Source: Pseudoxanthomonas sp. Root65 (GTDB taxonomy: Bacteria > Pseudomonadota > Gammaproteobacteria > Xanthomonadales > Xanthomonadaceae). From it: a DNA stretch of 64,000 nt. Positions 1-9,729 of this stretch are shown here, in pieces. The stretch's first letter is position 1; each line of letters opens with the position of its first letter. Made by a program: the position numbers and the translations under genes. The stretch covers positions 1,835,133-1,899,132 of the forward strand of contig NZ_LMHA01000001.1 of assembly GCF_001427635.1 (NCBI RefSeq), read 5' to 3'. The notes below the pieces were generated by a model, which was given only the letters and a program-made list of their open reading frames with translations, was not told where the DNA came from and made no database searches.

Positions 1-1349
1 CCGACCTTGATCTTCTCGACGAAGGCCGAACGGTAGTAGCCGCCACGCGTGTCGTCCTCGCGCGTCCACACGGTCTTGACCGGGGCCTTCGCCGCCTTGG
101 CGACGTGGACCGCCTCGGACACCACGTCGGAATCGGGCGTGGCGCGGCGACCGAAGCCGCCGCCGAGGAACGGCGTGTGGATGCGGATGTTCTCCGGCGG
201 AATGCCGAGGATCCTGGCGGTGCTGTTCTGGTCCAGCGTCGGGAACTGCGTGCCGCACCAGATGTCGCACTCGCCGTCGGCGATCTTGACGGTGCAGTTC
301 AGCGGTTCCATCGCCGCGTGGGCGAGGTAGGGCACGGCGTACTCGGCATCGACGGTCTTGGCGGCCTTGCTGAGCTCGGCGACGACATCGCCGGCGCGTA
401 TGGCGGTGGGGCCGTCCTCGGTGGCGAGTTGCGAGAACTGCTGCCGCAGCGTCGCGCTGTCCAGCGTGGCGCCTTCGCCGGCTTCCCACACCACCTGCAG
501 CGCATCGCGTCCGAGCTTGGCCGCCCAGAAGTGTTCGGCCACCACGGCAACGCCGCTGGGCACCTGCACCACATCGCGTACGCCGGGCACGGCACGCGCT
601 GCGGTGGCATCGAACGATTTCACCGTGCCGCCGAACACCGGCGAGCGCAGCACCACGGCGGTCAGCAGGCCCTCGAACTGCACGTCCATGCCGAACACGG
701 CCTTGCCGGTGATCTTCTCCGGCGTATCCAGGCGCTTGGTCGCCTTGCCGATGAGCTTCCAGTCCTTGGGGTCGCGCAGCGTCAGTGTCTTCGGATCGGG
801 CGGCGGCAGCTTGCCGGCGGCATCGGCAAGCTCGCCGTAGCGCAGGCGCTGCGTGCCGGACACCACGGCGCCGTTCTCGGTGCGCAGGTCGGCGAGCGGC
901 ACGTTGAGGCGCGCCGCGGCGGCCTGCAGCAGCAGGTTGCGCGCGACGGCGCCGGCCTGGCGGTAGCGGTCGAACTCGGACCACGTGGTGGTCGAGCCGC
1001 CGGTGCCCTGCATGCCGAACACCGGGCTGGTATAGGCCTTGTCGGCCGGGCCGTGTTCGACCCGGATCTTCGACCAGTCGGCATCCAATTCTTCGGCGAT
1101 CAGCATCGGCAGCGTGGTCCAGATGCCCTGGCCCATCTCGGCATGCGCGAGCAGCACGGTGATCGAGTCGTCGGCGGCGATGCGCAGGAAGGCATTCGGT
1201 GCGAATGCGGCGGCGCTCGCCGGCTGCGCCTCCTGGGCCCAGGCGAAGCGGCGGGCGCCGGGAACGGCGATGGCTACGACCAGTCCGCCGCCGACCAGGG
1301 CGGTCGAACGCAGGAAGCCACGGCGCGAGGATTTCAGTTCAAGGTTCAC
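1..1349 (-). CDS. Molybdopterin-binding subunit of a xanthine dehydrogenase/isoquinoline 1-oxidoreductase family enzyme (partial)
   Basis: Large catalytic subunit of a periplasmic molybdenum hydroxylase that would oxidise aldehydes or N-heterocycles. The C-terminal part lies beyond the window start. The GTG start at 1349 gives an N-terminus with a twin-arginine signal (SSRRGFLRS, then a hydrophobic stretch ending near AWAQ), so Tat export of the folded enzyme is expected. Family features include GQGIWTTLPM and GGGFGRRATPDSD. The gene for the 2Fe-2S subunit lies 63 bp upstream on the same strand, which is the usual IorA-IorB order. The substrate cannot be told from sequence. The start choice is inferred from the signal peptide. 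Confidence 0.88.
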   Translation of the reverse strand, partial: MNLELKSSRRGFLRSTALVGGGLVVAIAVPGARRFAWAQEAQPASAAAFAPNAFLRIAADDSITVLLAHAEMGQGIWTTLPMLIAEELDADWSKIRVEHGPADKAYTSPVFGMQGTGGSTTTWSEFDRYRQAGAVARNLLLQAAAARLNVPLADLRTENGAVVSGTQRLRYGELADAAGKLPPPDPKTLTLRDPKDWKLIGKATKRLDTPEKITGKAVFGMDVQFEGLLTAVVLRSPVFGGTVKSFDATAARAVPGVRDVVQVPSGVAVVAEHFWAAKLGRDALQVVWEAGEGATLDSATLRQQFSQLATEDGPTAIRAGDVVAELSKAAKTVDAEYAVPYLAHAAMEPLNCTVKIADGECDIWCGTQFPTLDQNSTARILGIPPENIRIHTPFLGGGFGRRATPDSDVVSEAVHVAKAAKAPVKTVWTREDDTRGGYYRSAFVEKIKV

Positions 1350-1412
1350 GGACACAACCTCCGTCGAACATCGGATCGGAGCCGCGGCAGCACATGCCGC
1401 AGCGAAGTGGAA

Positions 1413-1868
1413 TCAGGCTTTGCCGATTTCCGCGGCGCGGTGCACGGCAGCGCGGATGCGCTGGTAGGTGCCGCAGCGGCAGAGGTTGCCGGAGAGGGCG
1501 TGGTCGATGTCGTTGTCGGTCGGCGCAGGCACCACGGCCAGCAACGCGGCGGCCGACATGATCTGCCCGGACTGGCAGTAGCCGCACTGCACCACGTCCA
1601 GCTCGGCCCATGCCTTCTGCACGGGATGCGAGCCGTCGGCCGACAGGCCTTCGATGGTGGTGATCTTCTTGCCGGCGACGGCGGAGGCGGGCGTCACGCA
1701 GGCGCGCAACGGCGAGCCATCGACGTGCACGGTGCAGGCGCCGCACTGCGCGATGCCGCAGCCGAACTTGGTGCCGGTGAGGCCCATCAGGTCGCGCAGG
1801 ACCCAGAGCAGCGGCATGTCGTCGGGCGCGTCGACGTCGCGCTCCGATCCATTGACGTTCAACTTCAT
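1413..1868 (-). CDS. (2Fe-2S)-binding subunit of molybdenum hydroxylase (IorA-like)
   Basis: Small electron-transfer subunit of 151 aa. The N-terminal plant-type ferredoxin domain carries the first cluster motif CGIAQCGAC plus a later Cys (SPLRAC). The C-terminal helical domain carries the second cluster motif, CGYCQSGQ ... NLCRC. This two-domain, roughly 150-aa architecture is standard for the family. The ATG at 1868 is preceded by AGGAG at good spacing. A longer upstream reading frame exists but has no ribosome site. The protein pairs with the downstream molybdopterin subunit and has no signal of its own, so it would be carried through Tat as a complex with its partner. Confidence 0.92.
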   Translation of the reverse strand: MKLNVNGSERDVDAPDDMPLLWVLRDLMGLTGTKFGCGIAQCGACTVHVDGSPLRACVTPASAVAGKKITTIEGLSADGSHPVQKAWAELDVVQCGYCQSGQIMSAAALLAVVPAPTDNDIDHALSGNLCRCGTYQRIRAAVHRAAEIGKA

Positions 1869-2038
1869 GGGGTCTCCTGGCGGCGGCGTGGGACCTGGCG
1901 ACGATACTCCGTGGCCGCGTGGCCTGCCAGTGAAACCGTGCGCGGCGGCTTGCATGATCCTGCGCGATGCTTGCCCGATGCCCCGACGCGCAAGCGAGGC
2001 GTTGCCTTCGGCCCCGTGCTTGCGCCATCGTGGTGCGC

Positions 2039-2998
2039 ATGTCGGTCCATCGCCATCCACTGGAAGTTTCCGCGCGCGCCAGCGAGGCCGGCGACGGCGC
2101 CGCGCTGGTCGTCGTCGTCGCCACCGAGGGCTCGACGTACGTGCGGCAGGGCGCGATGGCCGTGTTCGCCGCCGACGATACGCAGACCGGCTGGCTCAGC
2201 GGCGGTTGCCTGGAGCCGGAGATCGCGCGCCGCGCACGGCACGCGGTGGCGGCCGGGCATCTGGATGCGATGGACATCGACACGCGCGATGACGAAGACC
2301 TGCTGGCCGGTTCGGCGGTCGGCTGTCGCGGCCGCCTGCACCTGGCGCTGCTGCCGCTGGATCGGCTGCCCGGCTGGTCGCAGGTGGTGCAGGCGTGGTG
2401 GCGGGGTGCCGGTCCGCTGTCGCTGCGGCTGTCGGCCGACGGTGGTGTGGCGGCGCGTGCGGGCGAGGTCGACCATGCATGGACACTGCCCGTCGCGGCG
2501 TCGGCCATGGTCGACGTGGCGGGCGAGGTGACGGTGCCGCCACCGCCGCGCGTCGCGATCTTCGGCGGCGGTCCCGAGACCCGCATGCTGGTGGCGTCGC
2601 TGCGCCAGCTCGGCTGGCATGTCACCGTGGTGGAACGGCGTGCGCGCTGGATTCCTGCCGAGGAGGTGGCCGATGTGTGGCTGATGCAGGCGCCCGAGGA
2701 CGCATTGCGCAGCCTTCATCCTGCGCCGGATGCCGCGCTGGTGATGCACCACCATTTCGAATACGACCGCGAAGCCCTGGTGGCGCTGACGCCGTCGGCC
2801 ATCCCCTTCATCGGCCTGCTCGGTCCGGTGCGGCGGCGCGAAGACCTGCTGCGGGTGATTCCTTCCGCGCTGCACGGCGCATTGCTGCCGCGGCTGCGTT
2901 CGCCGATCGGCTTGAAGCTGGGCGGGCAGGGACCGGAAGCCATCGCGCTGAGCATCGCTGCGCAGCTGCAGGCCTGGCATCACGGCGAGCCGGCGTGA
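2039..2998 (+). CDS. XdhC/CoxF family molybdenum cofactor maturation protein
   Basis: XdhC-family chaperone of 319 aa. Members bind molybdenum cofactor, promote its modification and insert it into hydroxylases. The N-terminal XdhC/CoxI domain is visible ([22 protein letters not shown] near residues 30-60). It is followed by a Rossmann-like C-terminal domain beginning [13 protein letters not shown]. The ATG at 2039 is chosen; an upstream in-frame start adds 24 unconserved residues. The gene is divergent from the hydroxylase genes across about 170 bp, and its last codon overlaps the next gene by four bases, so the two are co-translated. Its partner enzyme is almost certainly the neighbouring hydroxylase. 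Confidence 0.88.
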   Translation: MSVHRHPLEVSARASEAGDGAALVVVVATEGSTYVRQGAMAVFAADDTQTGWLSGGCLEPEIARRARHAVAAGHLDAMDIDTRDDEDLLAGSAVGCRGRLHLALLPLDRLPGWSQVVQAWWRGAGPLSLRLSADGGVAARAGEVDHAWTLPVAASAMVDVAGEVTVPPPPRVAIFGGGPETRMLVASLRQLGWHVTVVERRARWIPAEEVADVWLMQAPEDALRSLHPAPDAALVMHHHFEYDREALVALTPSAIPFIGLLGPVRRREDLLRVIPSALHGALLPRLRSPIGLKLGGQGPEAIALSIAAQLQAWHHGEPA

Positions 2999-3594
2999 GT
3001 AGTTCGCACGCGGCGGTCGTGCTGGCGGCCGGTGGCAGCACGCGGTTGGGACGTCCGAAGCAACTGCTGACGCGCGAGGATGAAACACTGGTGCATCGCG
3101 CGGCGCGACTGGCGTTGGCGTCCGGTGCTGCGCGCGTGCTGGTGGTCGTCGGGGCGCAGGCGGATGACGTCACCCGTGCAGTGAATGACCTGCCCGTGGA
3201 ATGCGTGGTCAACGCGCAATGGCGCGCGGGTCTGGCCGGGAGCGTGCGCGTCGCCGCCGAGGCGCTTGCCACGCACGCAGAGGCGACCCTGCTGCTGACC
3301 TGCGATCAACCCGCGCTGGAGGTCGCCCATCTTCTGGCGTTGCTGGAGGCCTCCCGTCGGGCATCGTCGGGATCCGCGGCGACGCGTCTCGGTGATCGCG
3401 TCGGTATTCCCGCCGTCGTCGCTGCGACGATGCTGCGCGCGGCACTGGCCGTGCAGGGAGATCGTGGACTGCGCGATGCACTCAACGCGGCTGGCGCGGA
3501 CGTCATCGCCTGCGAAGCGCCCGACCTGGCGCACGATATCGATGTGCTGGACGATATCGCGGCGGCCATCGCGAAGGGATGGCTGGATCCTTGA
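2995..3594 (+). CDS. MobA/MocA-type nucleotidyltransferase (molybdenum cofactor cytidylyltransferase family)
   Basis: Protein of 199 aa that would attach a nucleotide (CMP in MocA) to molybdopterin for xanthine-oxidase-type enzymes. The N-terminal nucleotide-binding signature is VVLAAGGSTRLGRPKQLL. The acidic metal site is in LLTCDQPAL. The GTG start at 2995 overlaps the XdhC stop (GTGA), indicating translational coupling. Together with XdhC it forms a maturation pair for the divergent hydroxylase. A perfect hairpin lies just beyond the stop. The cytidylyl specificity is inferred from neighbours. Confidence 0.87.
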   Translation: MSSSHAAVVLAAGGSTRLGRPKQLLTREDETLVHRAARLALASGAARVLVVVGAQADDVTRAVNDLPVECVVNAQWRAGLAGSVRVAAEALATHAEATLLLTCDQPALEVAHLLALLEASRRASSGSAATRLGDRVGIPAVVAATMLRAALAVQGDRGLRDALNAAGADVIACEAPDLAHDIDVLDDIAAAIAKGWLDP

Positions 3595-3602
3595 ACGCGA
3601 CA

Positions 3603-3626
3603 AGGCGCCGGCATCCGCCGGCGCCT
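3603..3626. terminator. Bidirectional hairpin terminator between convergent genes
   Basis: Perfect 10-bp stem (AGGCGCCGGC / GCCGGCGCCT) with a 4-nt loop, in the 44-bp gap between the MocA-type gene and the convergent permease gene. There is no long T-run, so the termination mechanism is uncertain. Confidence 0.55.
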
Positions 3627-3638
3627 CGTTGATCCATC

Positions 3639-4949
3639 TCAGATCGCGCGCAGTGCCTGCGTGATCGGCAACCGCGCCGCCCGCAATGCCGGGAACAGGC
3701 CACCGACCAGGCCGATGCCGAGCGCCCACTTCAGGCCGCTCCACAACAGCTCCGGCGTGACCTTGAACTGGAACACCACCTGGCTGAAGTTGCTGCCCAG
3801 CGTGGCCACGCTGTAGCCGTTGAACACCACCCAGGCGATCAGTCCGCCCAGCACCCCGCCGAGCAGGGCCAGCAGCATCGTCTCCAGCATCACCGCCATC
3901 ACCACCGGCAGGCCGCGGAAGCCGATGGCGCGCATGGTGGCGATCTCGCGCGCACGCCCCGCGACGGCCGCATACATGGTGTTGAGCGCGCCGAACACCG
4001 CGCCGATCGCCATGATGGTGCCGATGACGGTCCCGAGCACCTTGATCAGCGTGTTCAGGCCGGTGGACTGCTTGGTGTAGTAGTCGCGCGTGGTCAGCAC
4101 GTCCAGCTTCAGACGCGGGTCGTTCTCCATCGCCTGCTTGAACTGGTCGAAGCCCGCCTTGCCTTCGGTACGCACGGTCACCGACTGGTAGGCGCGGCGG
4201 TCGTAGGCGGACGACAGCGTGTCGATGTCCGTCCACAGCTCCGAGTCGTGCGCGTCGCCGGAGGCGAACACGCCGACCACCGTCCATTCCTGGTTGCCGA
4301 GCCGCAGCGTCTTGCCGATGTCGAGGCCGCGGTACTGCCCCTTCGCGCCCTGGCCGACCACGATCTCGCGCACGCCGACGTTGAACTTGCGTCCTTCGAC
4401 CAGTTTCACCTGCGGACGGATCGCCCACGCCGCCTCGCTGACGCCACGGAACTGCGCGTTGGCATCCTCGCCGGTGCTGGCGGTCGGCAGGTTGACGATC
4501 TGCGAGAGCTCCGGCGACAGCAGGGCCCGGCCGTCCGGACCCTTGGCCACGCCGGCCAGGGTGGAGATCAGCGGTACCTGGTCGCGACTGATGACGGAAT
4601 TCGTCTCCGCCTGCGAACCGCCGCGCAACACGATGGCGGTGTCTTCGCCGCCGGTCTGCTTGAGGGTGGCGGAAAAGCCTTCGCCCATCGCCAGCATCGC
4701 CACCAGCACGCCGACAACGCCGGCGATGCCGACCACGATGACCGACGACGCACCCCACCGCTGCGGCAGGCTGGCGATGCCGATCTTTGCGGCCTCCAGC
4801 GACAGGCGCCCACTGCGGGTGAGGAGCAGCCACAGCACCAGCGCCACCGCGATACCCAGCACCGCGAACCACGGCAGCACGATCCACACGCCGAGTCCGA
4901 CGACCAGCGCGACGATGGAGATGAGATTGCCCAACCATTGCTTCTTCAT
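3639..4949 (-). CDS. ABC transporter permease, MacB/FtsX type (second of two)
   Basis: Integral membrane permease of 436 aa with a MacB-like layout. There is an N-terminal membrane segment (ISIVALVVGLGVWIVL), a second hydrophobic segment (SVIVVGIAGVVGVLVAMLAM), a large periplasmic domain at roughly residues 95-300, and a C-terminal FtsX core of three helices ending LPITQALRAI. The ATG at 4949 (MKKQWLGN) follows the previous permease stop by 13 bp. It forms an exporter with the other permease, the ATPase and the HlyD-type adaptor in the same operon. The substrate is unknown; related systems export antimicrobials or envelope molecules. Confidence 0.9.
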   Translation of the reverse strand: MKKQWLGNLISIVALVVGLGVWIVLPWFAVLGIAVALVLWLLLTRSGRLSLEAAKIGIASLPQRWGASSVIVVGIAGVVGVLVAMLAMGEGFSATLKQTGGEDTAIVLRGGSQAETNSVISRDQVPLISTLAGVAKGPDGRALLSPELSQIVNLPTASTGEDANAQFRGVSEAAWAIRPQVKLVEGRKFNVGVREIVVGQGAKGQYRGLDIGKTLRLGNQEWTVVGVFASGDAHDSELWTDIDTLSSAYDRRAYQSVTVRTEGKAGFDQFKQAMENDPRLKLDVLTTRDYYTKQSTGLNTLIKVLGTVIGTIMAIGAVFGALNTMYAAVAGRAREIATMRAIGFRGLPVVMAVMLETMLLALLGGVLGGLIAWVVFNGYSVATLGSNFSQVVFQFKVTPELLWSGLKWALGIGLVGGLFPALRAARLPITQALRAI

Positions 4950-4962
4950 GTCATGTCTCCTG

Positions 4963-6123
4963 TCAGCGGCCGGCCAATGCATCGACGATCTTCAATCGCA
5001 TCGCGCGGGTCGCCGGCAGCGCGCCGACGATCAGTCCGATCGCGACCATCAGTCCCAACCCCACGCCCCAGGTCTGCGCCGGGATGGACGGCAGCGCGAT
5101 CATGCCGTTGCTGGCGCCGCTGACCACCGGGATGAGTGCCGACGCGATCAGCATGCCGAGCACGCCGCCGAGTACGATCAGCAGCACCGATTCGACCAGC
5201 ACGAGCACCAGCACGGTGCCGTTGGTGAAGCCCAGCGTCTTCAACACGGCGAGCTCCGGGACGCGCTCGCGTACCGCCTGCGCCATGGTGTTGCCGGTCA
5301 GAAGCAGCAGGGTGAAGAACACCGCCGCCATGATCGCGGTAACGATCAGGCCGATGTCGGCGAACTGCTTGGCGAAGGACTGGTTGAAGGCCTGCTCGGT
5401 CTGGGTTTTGGTCTCGTGCGCGGAGTTGGCCGAGATCGCATCGATGGCGTTGGCCACGCGGGTGGCGTGGTTCACGTTGTCCAGCTTCACCATGTACCAG
5501 CCGATCTGGCCGTTGACGTACTGGTTGGCCTCGTCGAAGTACTTCCAGTGGAACAGCAGCTGGTTCTCCTCGCCCTTGCGCTTGCTGTCGGCCAGCTTGA
5601 AGGTGCCGCGCAGCGTCAGTGGCCAGGCGTTGCTGCCATCCTTCTGCGGGAAGATGGTCGCCTGCAACGGGATGGTGTCGCCGATCTTCCAGCCGAAGCG
5701 CCTGGCCAGGTTCTCGCCGACGATGGCGCCGGTGCGGTCGGCTTCCCAGGCCTTCAGCTGCGCCGGATCGATGATGTATTCCGGGTACATCTCCATGTAG
5801 CCGGGACCGACCGAGAAGTTGGGGAAGAAGTTCTTCGGATCCTTGTAGATGCCGCCGAACCACGCGGCGTACGCACTCTTCTTGACTCCCGGCGTGGCGT
5901 CGATGCGGGCCGACAGGCTGTACGGCAGCATCTGCGTGATCGACAGCCGCGACGCGACCACCAGGCGGTCCGCACCGGCCACGCTGCCGCCGGAGTTGAA
6001 CGCCACGCGTACCGAGTCGAGCAGGCCGAACAGCAGGAAGGCCGCCACCACCGAGAGCAGGGTCAGCAGTGTCCGCGTCTTGCTGCGGAACAGCGCCGAC
6101 CATATCAGCGAGAAATATTTCAT
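4963..6123 (-). CDS. ABC transporter permease, MacB/FtsX type (first of two)
   Basis: Permease of 386 aa. A first membrane helix ([18 protein letters not shown]) is followed by a periplasmic MacB-like domain. The C-terminal FtsX domain contains three strongly hydrophobic helices ([54 protein letters not shown]). It starts 12 bp after the ATPase gene and is followed closely by a second, distantly related permease, so the transporter is probably a heterodimer rather than a MacB homodimer. Export substrate unknown. Confidence 0.9.
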   Translation of the reverse strand: MKYFSLIWSALFRSKTRTLLTLLSVVAAFLLFGLLDSVRVAFNSGGSVAGADRLVVASRLSITQMLPYSLSARIDATPGVKKSAYAAWFGGIYKDPKNFFPNFSVGPGYMEMYPEYIIDPAQLKAWEADRTGAIVGENLARRFGWKIGDTIPLQATIFPQKDGSNAWPLTLRGTFKLADSKRKGEENQLLFHWKYFDEANQYVNGQIGWYMVKLDNVNHATRVANAIDAISANSAHETKTQTEQAFNQSFAKQFADIGLIVTAIMAAVFFTLLLLTGNTMAQAVRERVPELAVLKTLGFTNGTVLVLVLVESVLLIVLGGVLGMLIASALIPVVSGASNGMIALPSIPAQTWGVGLGLMVAIGLIVGALPATRAMRLKIVDALAGR

Positions 6124-6135
6124 GGTCGCCTCCGG

Positions 6136-6828
<693 letters not shown>

Positions 6829-7333
6829 GGGCGTGTTCCTTCGTTGCGAGTCGGGAGGTGGCGCAGGCGGGGCGGTGAGCATTGCGGACGATCGGCACGG
6901 GGTCTGGCCTGATCGATGGATCTTGCGAAGTCTTTCGTGCGACGAAGCGGGAAACAGGCTTTCGACACGGTGGTGGTTCGCTGGACGTGGTTGGTGCGTA
7001 CTGCTGTCTTGCCGATACGGCGAGTCGTCTTGGTGCCGCCCGCCGCGGAGGCCTTACTTTCTTTGCTTGTGCAAAGAAAGTAAGCAAAGAAAGCACACCC
7101 CGGCGGTCCGCCCGCCACACGTGGCGGGTTCGCAGTCCCGGCAGGAATTTCCGGAAGACACGTCCTGTGTCATCCGGAAACGGCGCACTTCCTGTGAGCC
7201 GCCCCTGCGGGGTTTGACCTGCCGTGCCAGCCGGACCTCAAGGGGCCCCGTCAAGCAAGAGCGAAAGCGACCAGCCACTCCCCGGTGATTCGTCGCAGCG
7301 TGGGTTTTCTCACGCGCGCCGTTTCGGCGGGGC
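6829..7333. other. Intergenic spacer within exporter locus, holding repeat element B copy 1
   Basis: About 505 bp without a credible gene. The left 200 bp show nothing recognisable. The right part is occupied by the long intergenic repeat described at 7031-7249. Confidence 0.7.
7031..7249 (+). repeat. Long intergenic repeat 'element B', copy 1
   Basis: A roughly 220-bp unit beginning GCCGCCCGCCGCGGAGGCC, then a hairpin TTTCTTTGC-TTGT-GCAAAGAAA, then GC-rich short hairpins (CCCCGGCGGTCCGCCCGCC; GGAAACGGCGCAC; CCCCTGCGGGG), ending GGACCTCAAGGGGCCC. A second copy is at 15509-15727 and an inverted diverged copy at about 15800-16033. No open reading frame is conserved across the copies. It looks like a non-coding mobile or structured repeat. 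Confidence 0.75.
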
Positions 7334-8575
7334 TTACTCGGCGTCGTCGGCCAGCACGACCTTGGCGCCGTCCTTCAGTTCGGTAGGCGGATCCAGCACG
7401 ACGGTTTCGCCGGCCTGCAGTCCGTCAGTGACCTGCATGTCGTCGCCCAGCTTGCCGGCCACCGTCAGGCGGCGCTGCTGCACGGTGTCGTCGTCGCCGA
7501 CCACGAAGGCCACCTGCGCGCCCTCGCGTTCGACCACGGCGGCACCCGGTGCGCGCACGCCCTTGGGCTGCTCGGCCTGCTGCGGTTTGGCGGCTTCCAG
7601 GAAGCTCACCCGCACGCCCATGTCCGGCACGATGCGCGGGTCCTTCTGGCCCAGCGCCACGCGTACCTTCACCGTCGCCTTGCTGCGGTCGGCGGTGGGG
7701 ATGATGGCGATGACTTCGCCGGGGATCTGCCAGTCGGGATAGGCGTTGAGCGTGGCCTGGATCGGCATCTTCGGCTGCACGCGGCCGATGAAGGACTCGT
7801 TGACCTCCACTTCTACTTCCAGCGATTCCATGTCGACGATGGTGCCGATGCCGGTGCGGGTGAAGCCGCCGGTCGCCAGCGGCGACACGATCTCGCCCGG
7901 CTGCGCGGCCTTGGCGATCACCACGCCGGCGAACGGCGCACGCACGATGGTGTTGTCCACGCCGTTGTCGGAGATGTCCAGGCTGCGACTGGCGACGGTG
8001 ACGTTGCGCTGCGCGGCCTGCAGCTGCGCGCGCAGGGCATCGCGGCCGGCGATCGCCTGGTCGTACTGCGAGCGCGCCACCAGCTGCTGCTCCACCAGCG
8101 TGGACAGCCGACGTGCGTTGGCCTCGGCATCGGTCAGCTGCGCCTGTACGTTGGCCACCTGCGAGCGCGCCGATTCGACCTGCGCCTGCGACAGCGCACG
8201 GCTGGCGTCGGCGTCGACCGGGTCCAGCGTGGCCATCACCTGTCCCGCTTCGACCTTCATGCCTTCCTCGATCAGCACCTCGCGCACCTTGCCGGTGATC
8301 TTGGCCGACACCGTGGCCATGCGTCGGGCGACCACATAGCCGGAAGCGTCCAGCACCGAGGCCGCGGCACCGCCGTTGCCCAGCGCCACCGTCGGCGCGG
8401 TGCGGACTTCCAGCGGCTTCTCGCGGCCGAGCAGTGCCCACGCGGCGGCCGCCAGCGCCAGCAGCACGACCACCACGCCCAGCGTGATCCACAGGCCACG
8501 ACGCGATGGCGGCGCGGGCGGCGGCGCCTTGCGGTCGATGCGGAGTTCCTTCAGCAGGTCGGCAGACGTGTTCAT
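7334..8575 (-). CDS. HlyD/MacA-type periplasmic adaptor (membrane fusion protein)
   Basis: Adaptor subunit of 413 aa linking the inner-membrane exporter to an outer-membrane channel. A cytoplasmic N-terminus is followed by one membrane anchor (LWITLGVVVVLLALAAAAWALL, about residues 30-51). Then come a biotinyl-lipoyl-like half, a coiled coil (ALSQAQVESARSQVANVQAQ region), the second lipoyl half, a beta-barrel and a membrane-proximal domain ending near the C-terminus. The ATG at 8575 (MNTSADLLKEL) is used. It is the first gene of the leftward exporter operon and is divergent from a second ABC operon. Confidence 0.92.
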   Translation of the reverse strand: MNTSADLLKELRIDRKAPPPAPPSRRGLWITLGVVVVLLALAAAAWALLGREKPLEVRTAPTVALGNGGAAASVLDASGYVVARRMATVSAKITGKVREVLIEEGMKVEAGQVMATLDPVDADASRALSQAQVESARSQVANVQAQLTDAEANARRLSTLVEQQLVARSQYDQAIAGRDALRAQLQAAQRNVTVASRSLDISDNGVDNTIVRAPFAGVVIAKAAQPGEIVSPLATGGFTRTGIGTIVDMESLEVEVEVNESFIGRVQPKMPIQATLNAYPDWQIPGEVIAIIPTADRSKATVKVRVALGQKDPRIVPDMGVRVSFLEAAKPQQAEQPKGVRAPGAAVVEREGAQVAFVVGDDDTVQQRRLTVAGKLGDDMQVTDGLQAGETVVLDPPTELKDGAKVVLADDAE

Positions 8576-8715
8576 GCGTATCCAGACGGTGAATGCGGGG
8601 AAGTGTGACCAGCAAGAGTAACGGAAGCCTAGTTGCCGGAAGTCACTTCGTGCGGCGATGGCCGGCCGCGGCCTGCCATGGGACGCATCCTGGGCCAACG
8701 GCGGTCCGCAGCCCA

Positions 8716-8729
8716 GTGACACCTGTCAC
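8716..8729. promoter_or_regulatory. Palindromic candidate operator in divergent exporter promoter region
   Basis: The sequence GTGACACCTGTCAC has 6-bp inverted arms (GTGACA/TGTCAC) around a 2-bp centre. It lies in the 233-bp space between the divergent HlyD-type operon and the ABC-2 operon, 80 bp upstream of the latter. Such a site could be bound by a dimeric regulator, possibly the DesR-like protein encoded downstream. Function is inferred only from symmetry and position. Confidence 0.4.
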
Positions 8730-8808
8730 CTGATTCGCCTGAGAGGCCGCACTCATCACGCCACGCGGGGAGGGGCAGGATGGCGGCACCCTCCGGCGAG
8801 AGCCTCGC

Positions 8809-9729
8809 ATGAACACCTCACTTCCTTCCTCCACACCGCTGGCCCGCCTGCGCGGCGTCCGCCACCACTACGGCAAGACGCTGGCGCTGGATGGCCTGGA
8901 CCTGGTGCTGCCTGCCGGCCAGGTGCTGGCACTGCTCGGCCCGAACGGCGCCGGCAAGTCCACGGCCATCAGCCTGCTGCTCGGCCTGCAGCGCGCCGAT
9001 GCCGGCACCGCCGAACTGTTCGGCCTGCCGCCGCAATCGCTGCCGGCACGTCGCCGCGCCGGGGTGATGCTGCAGAGCGCCGCCATCCCGGACACGCTGA
9101 AGGTGCGCGAGCTGATCGACCTGACGCGCAGCTACTACCCGCAGCCGCGCAGTGTGGCGGATCTGGTGGCCTTGGCCGGGCTCGATGGCCTGATGGCGCG
9201 TCGCTACGGTCAGCTCTCCGGTGGCCAGCAGCGACGGGTGCAGTTCGCGATGGCCGTCTGCGGCCGGCCCGAGCTGCTGTTCCTCGACGAACCCACCACC
9301 GGGCTCGACATCGATGCGCGGCAGACGTTGTGGAAGGCGATCCGCGAACTGCGTGCGCAGGGCTGCGCGGTGCTGTTGACCACCCACTATCTGGAAGAAG
9401 CCGAAGCGCTGGCCGACCGCGTGGTGGTGGTCAACCACGGGCGCGTGATCGCGGAAGGCTCGGTGGCGCAGATCCGCGCGACCGTCGCGCAACGCCGCAT
9501 CCGCTGCACCAGCGCACTGCCCGCGGCCCTGGTGCAGGGCTGGCCGGGCGTACAGCTCGCACAACGCGACGGTGAGCGGCTGGAGATCGTGGCCGAGGCC
9601 GCCGAGCCTGTCGTACGCCGCCTGCTGGCCGAAGACGCCGCGTTGTCCGATCTGGAAGTGCAGCGCGCCGGCCTGGCCGATGCCTTCCTCGCCCTCACCC
9701 GTGATGCCACGCAGAAGGAAGCCGCCTGA
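8809..9729 (+). CDS. ABC-2 type transporter ATP-binding protein
   Basis: ATPase of 306 aa of the DrrA/CcmA type. Walker A is LLGPNGAGKSTAI (about residues 43-55), the signature is LSGGQQRRVQFAM, Walker B is LLFLDEPTTGLDID, and the H-loop is LLTTHYLEEAEAL. The C-terminal 90 residues form the regulatory extension usual in this subfamily. Its stop overlaps the permease start by one base (TGATG). It is first in an operon with the permease, a histidine kinase and a response regulator, an arrangement typical of self-regulated exporters for membrane-active compounds. Confidence 0.95.
   Translation: MNTSLPSSTPLARLRGVRHHYGKTLALDGLDLVLPAGQVLALLGPNGAGKSTAISLLLGLQRADAGTAELFGLPPQSLPARRRAGVMLQSAAIPDTLKVRELIDLTRSYYPQPRSVADLVALAGLDGLMARRYGQLSGGQQRRVQFAMAVCGRPELLFLDEPTTGLDIDARQTLWKAIRELRAQGCAVLLTTHYLEEAEALADRVVVVNHGRVIAEGSVAQIRATVAQRRIRCTSALPAALVQGWPGVQLAQRDGERLEIVAEAAEPVVRRLLAEDAALSDLEVQRAGLADAFLALTRDATQKEAA

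Noticed and set aside
105..2531. Long rightward open frame across the hydroxylase genes
   Set aside because: Runs antisense to two genes with clear Tat, FeS and molybdopterin motifs; composition is typical of a GC-rich shadow.
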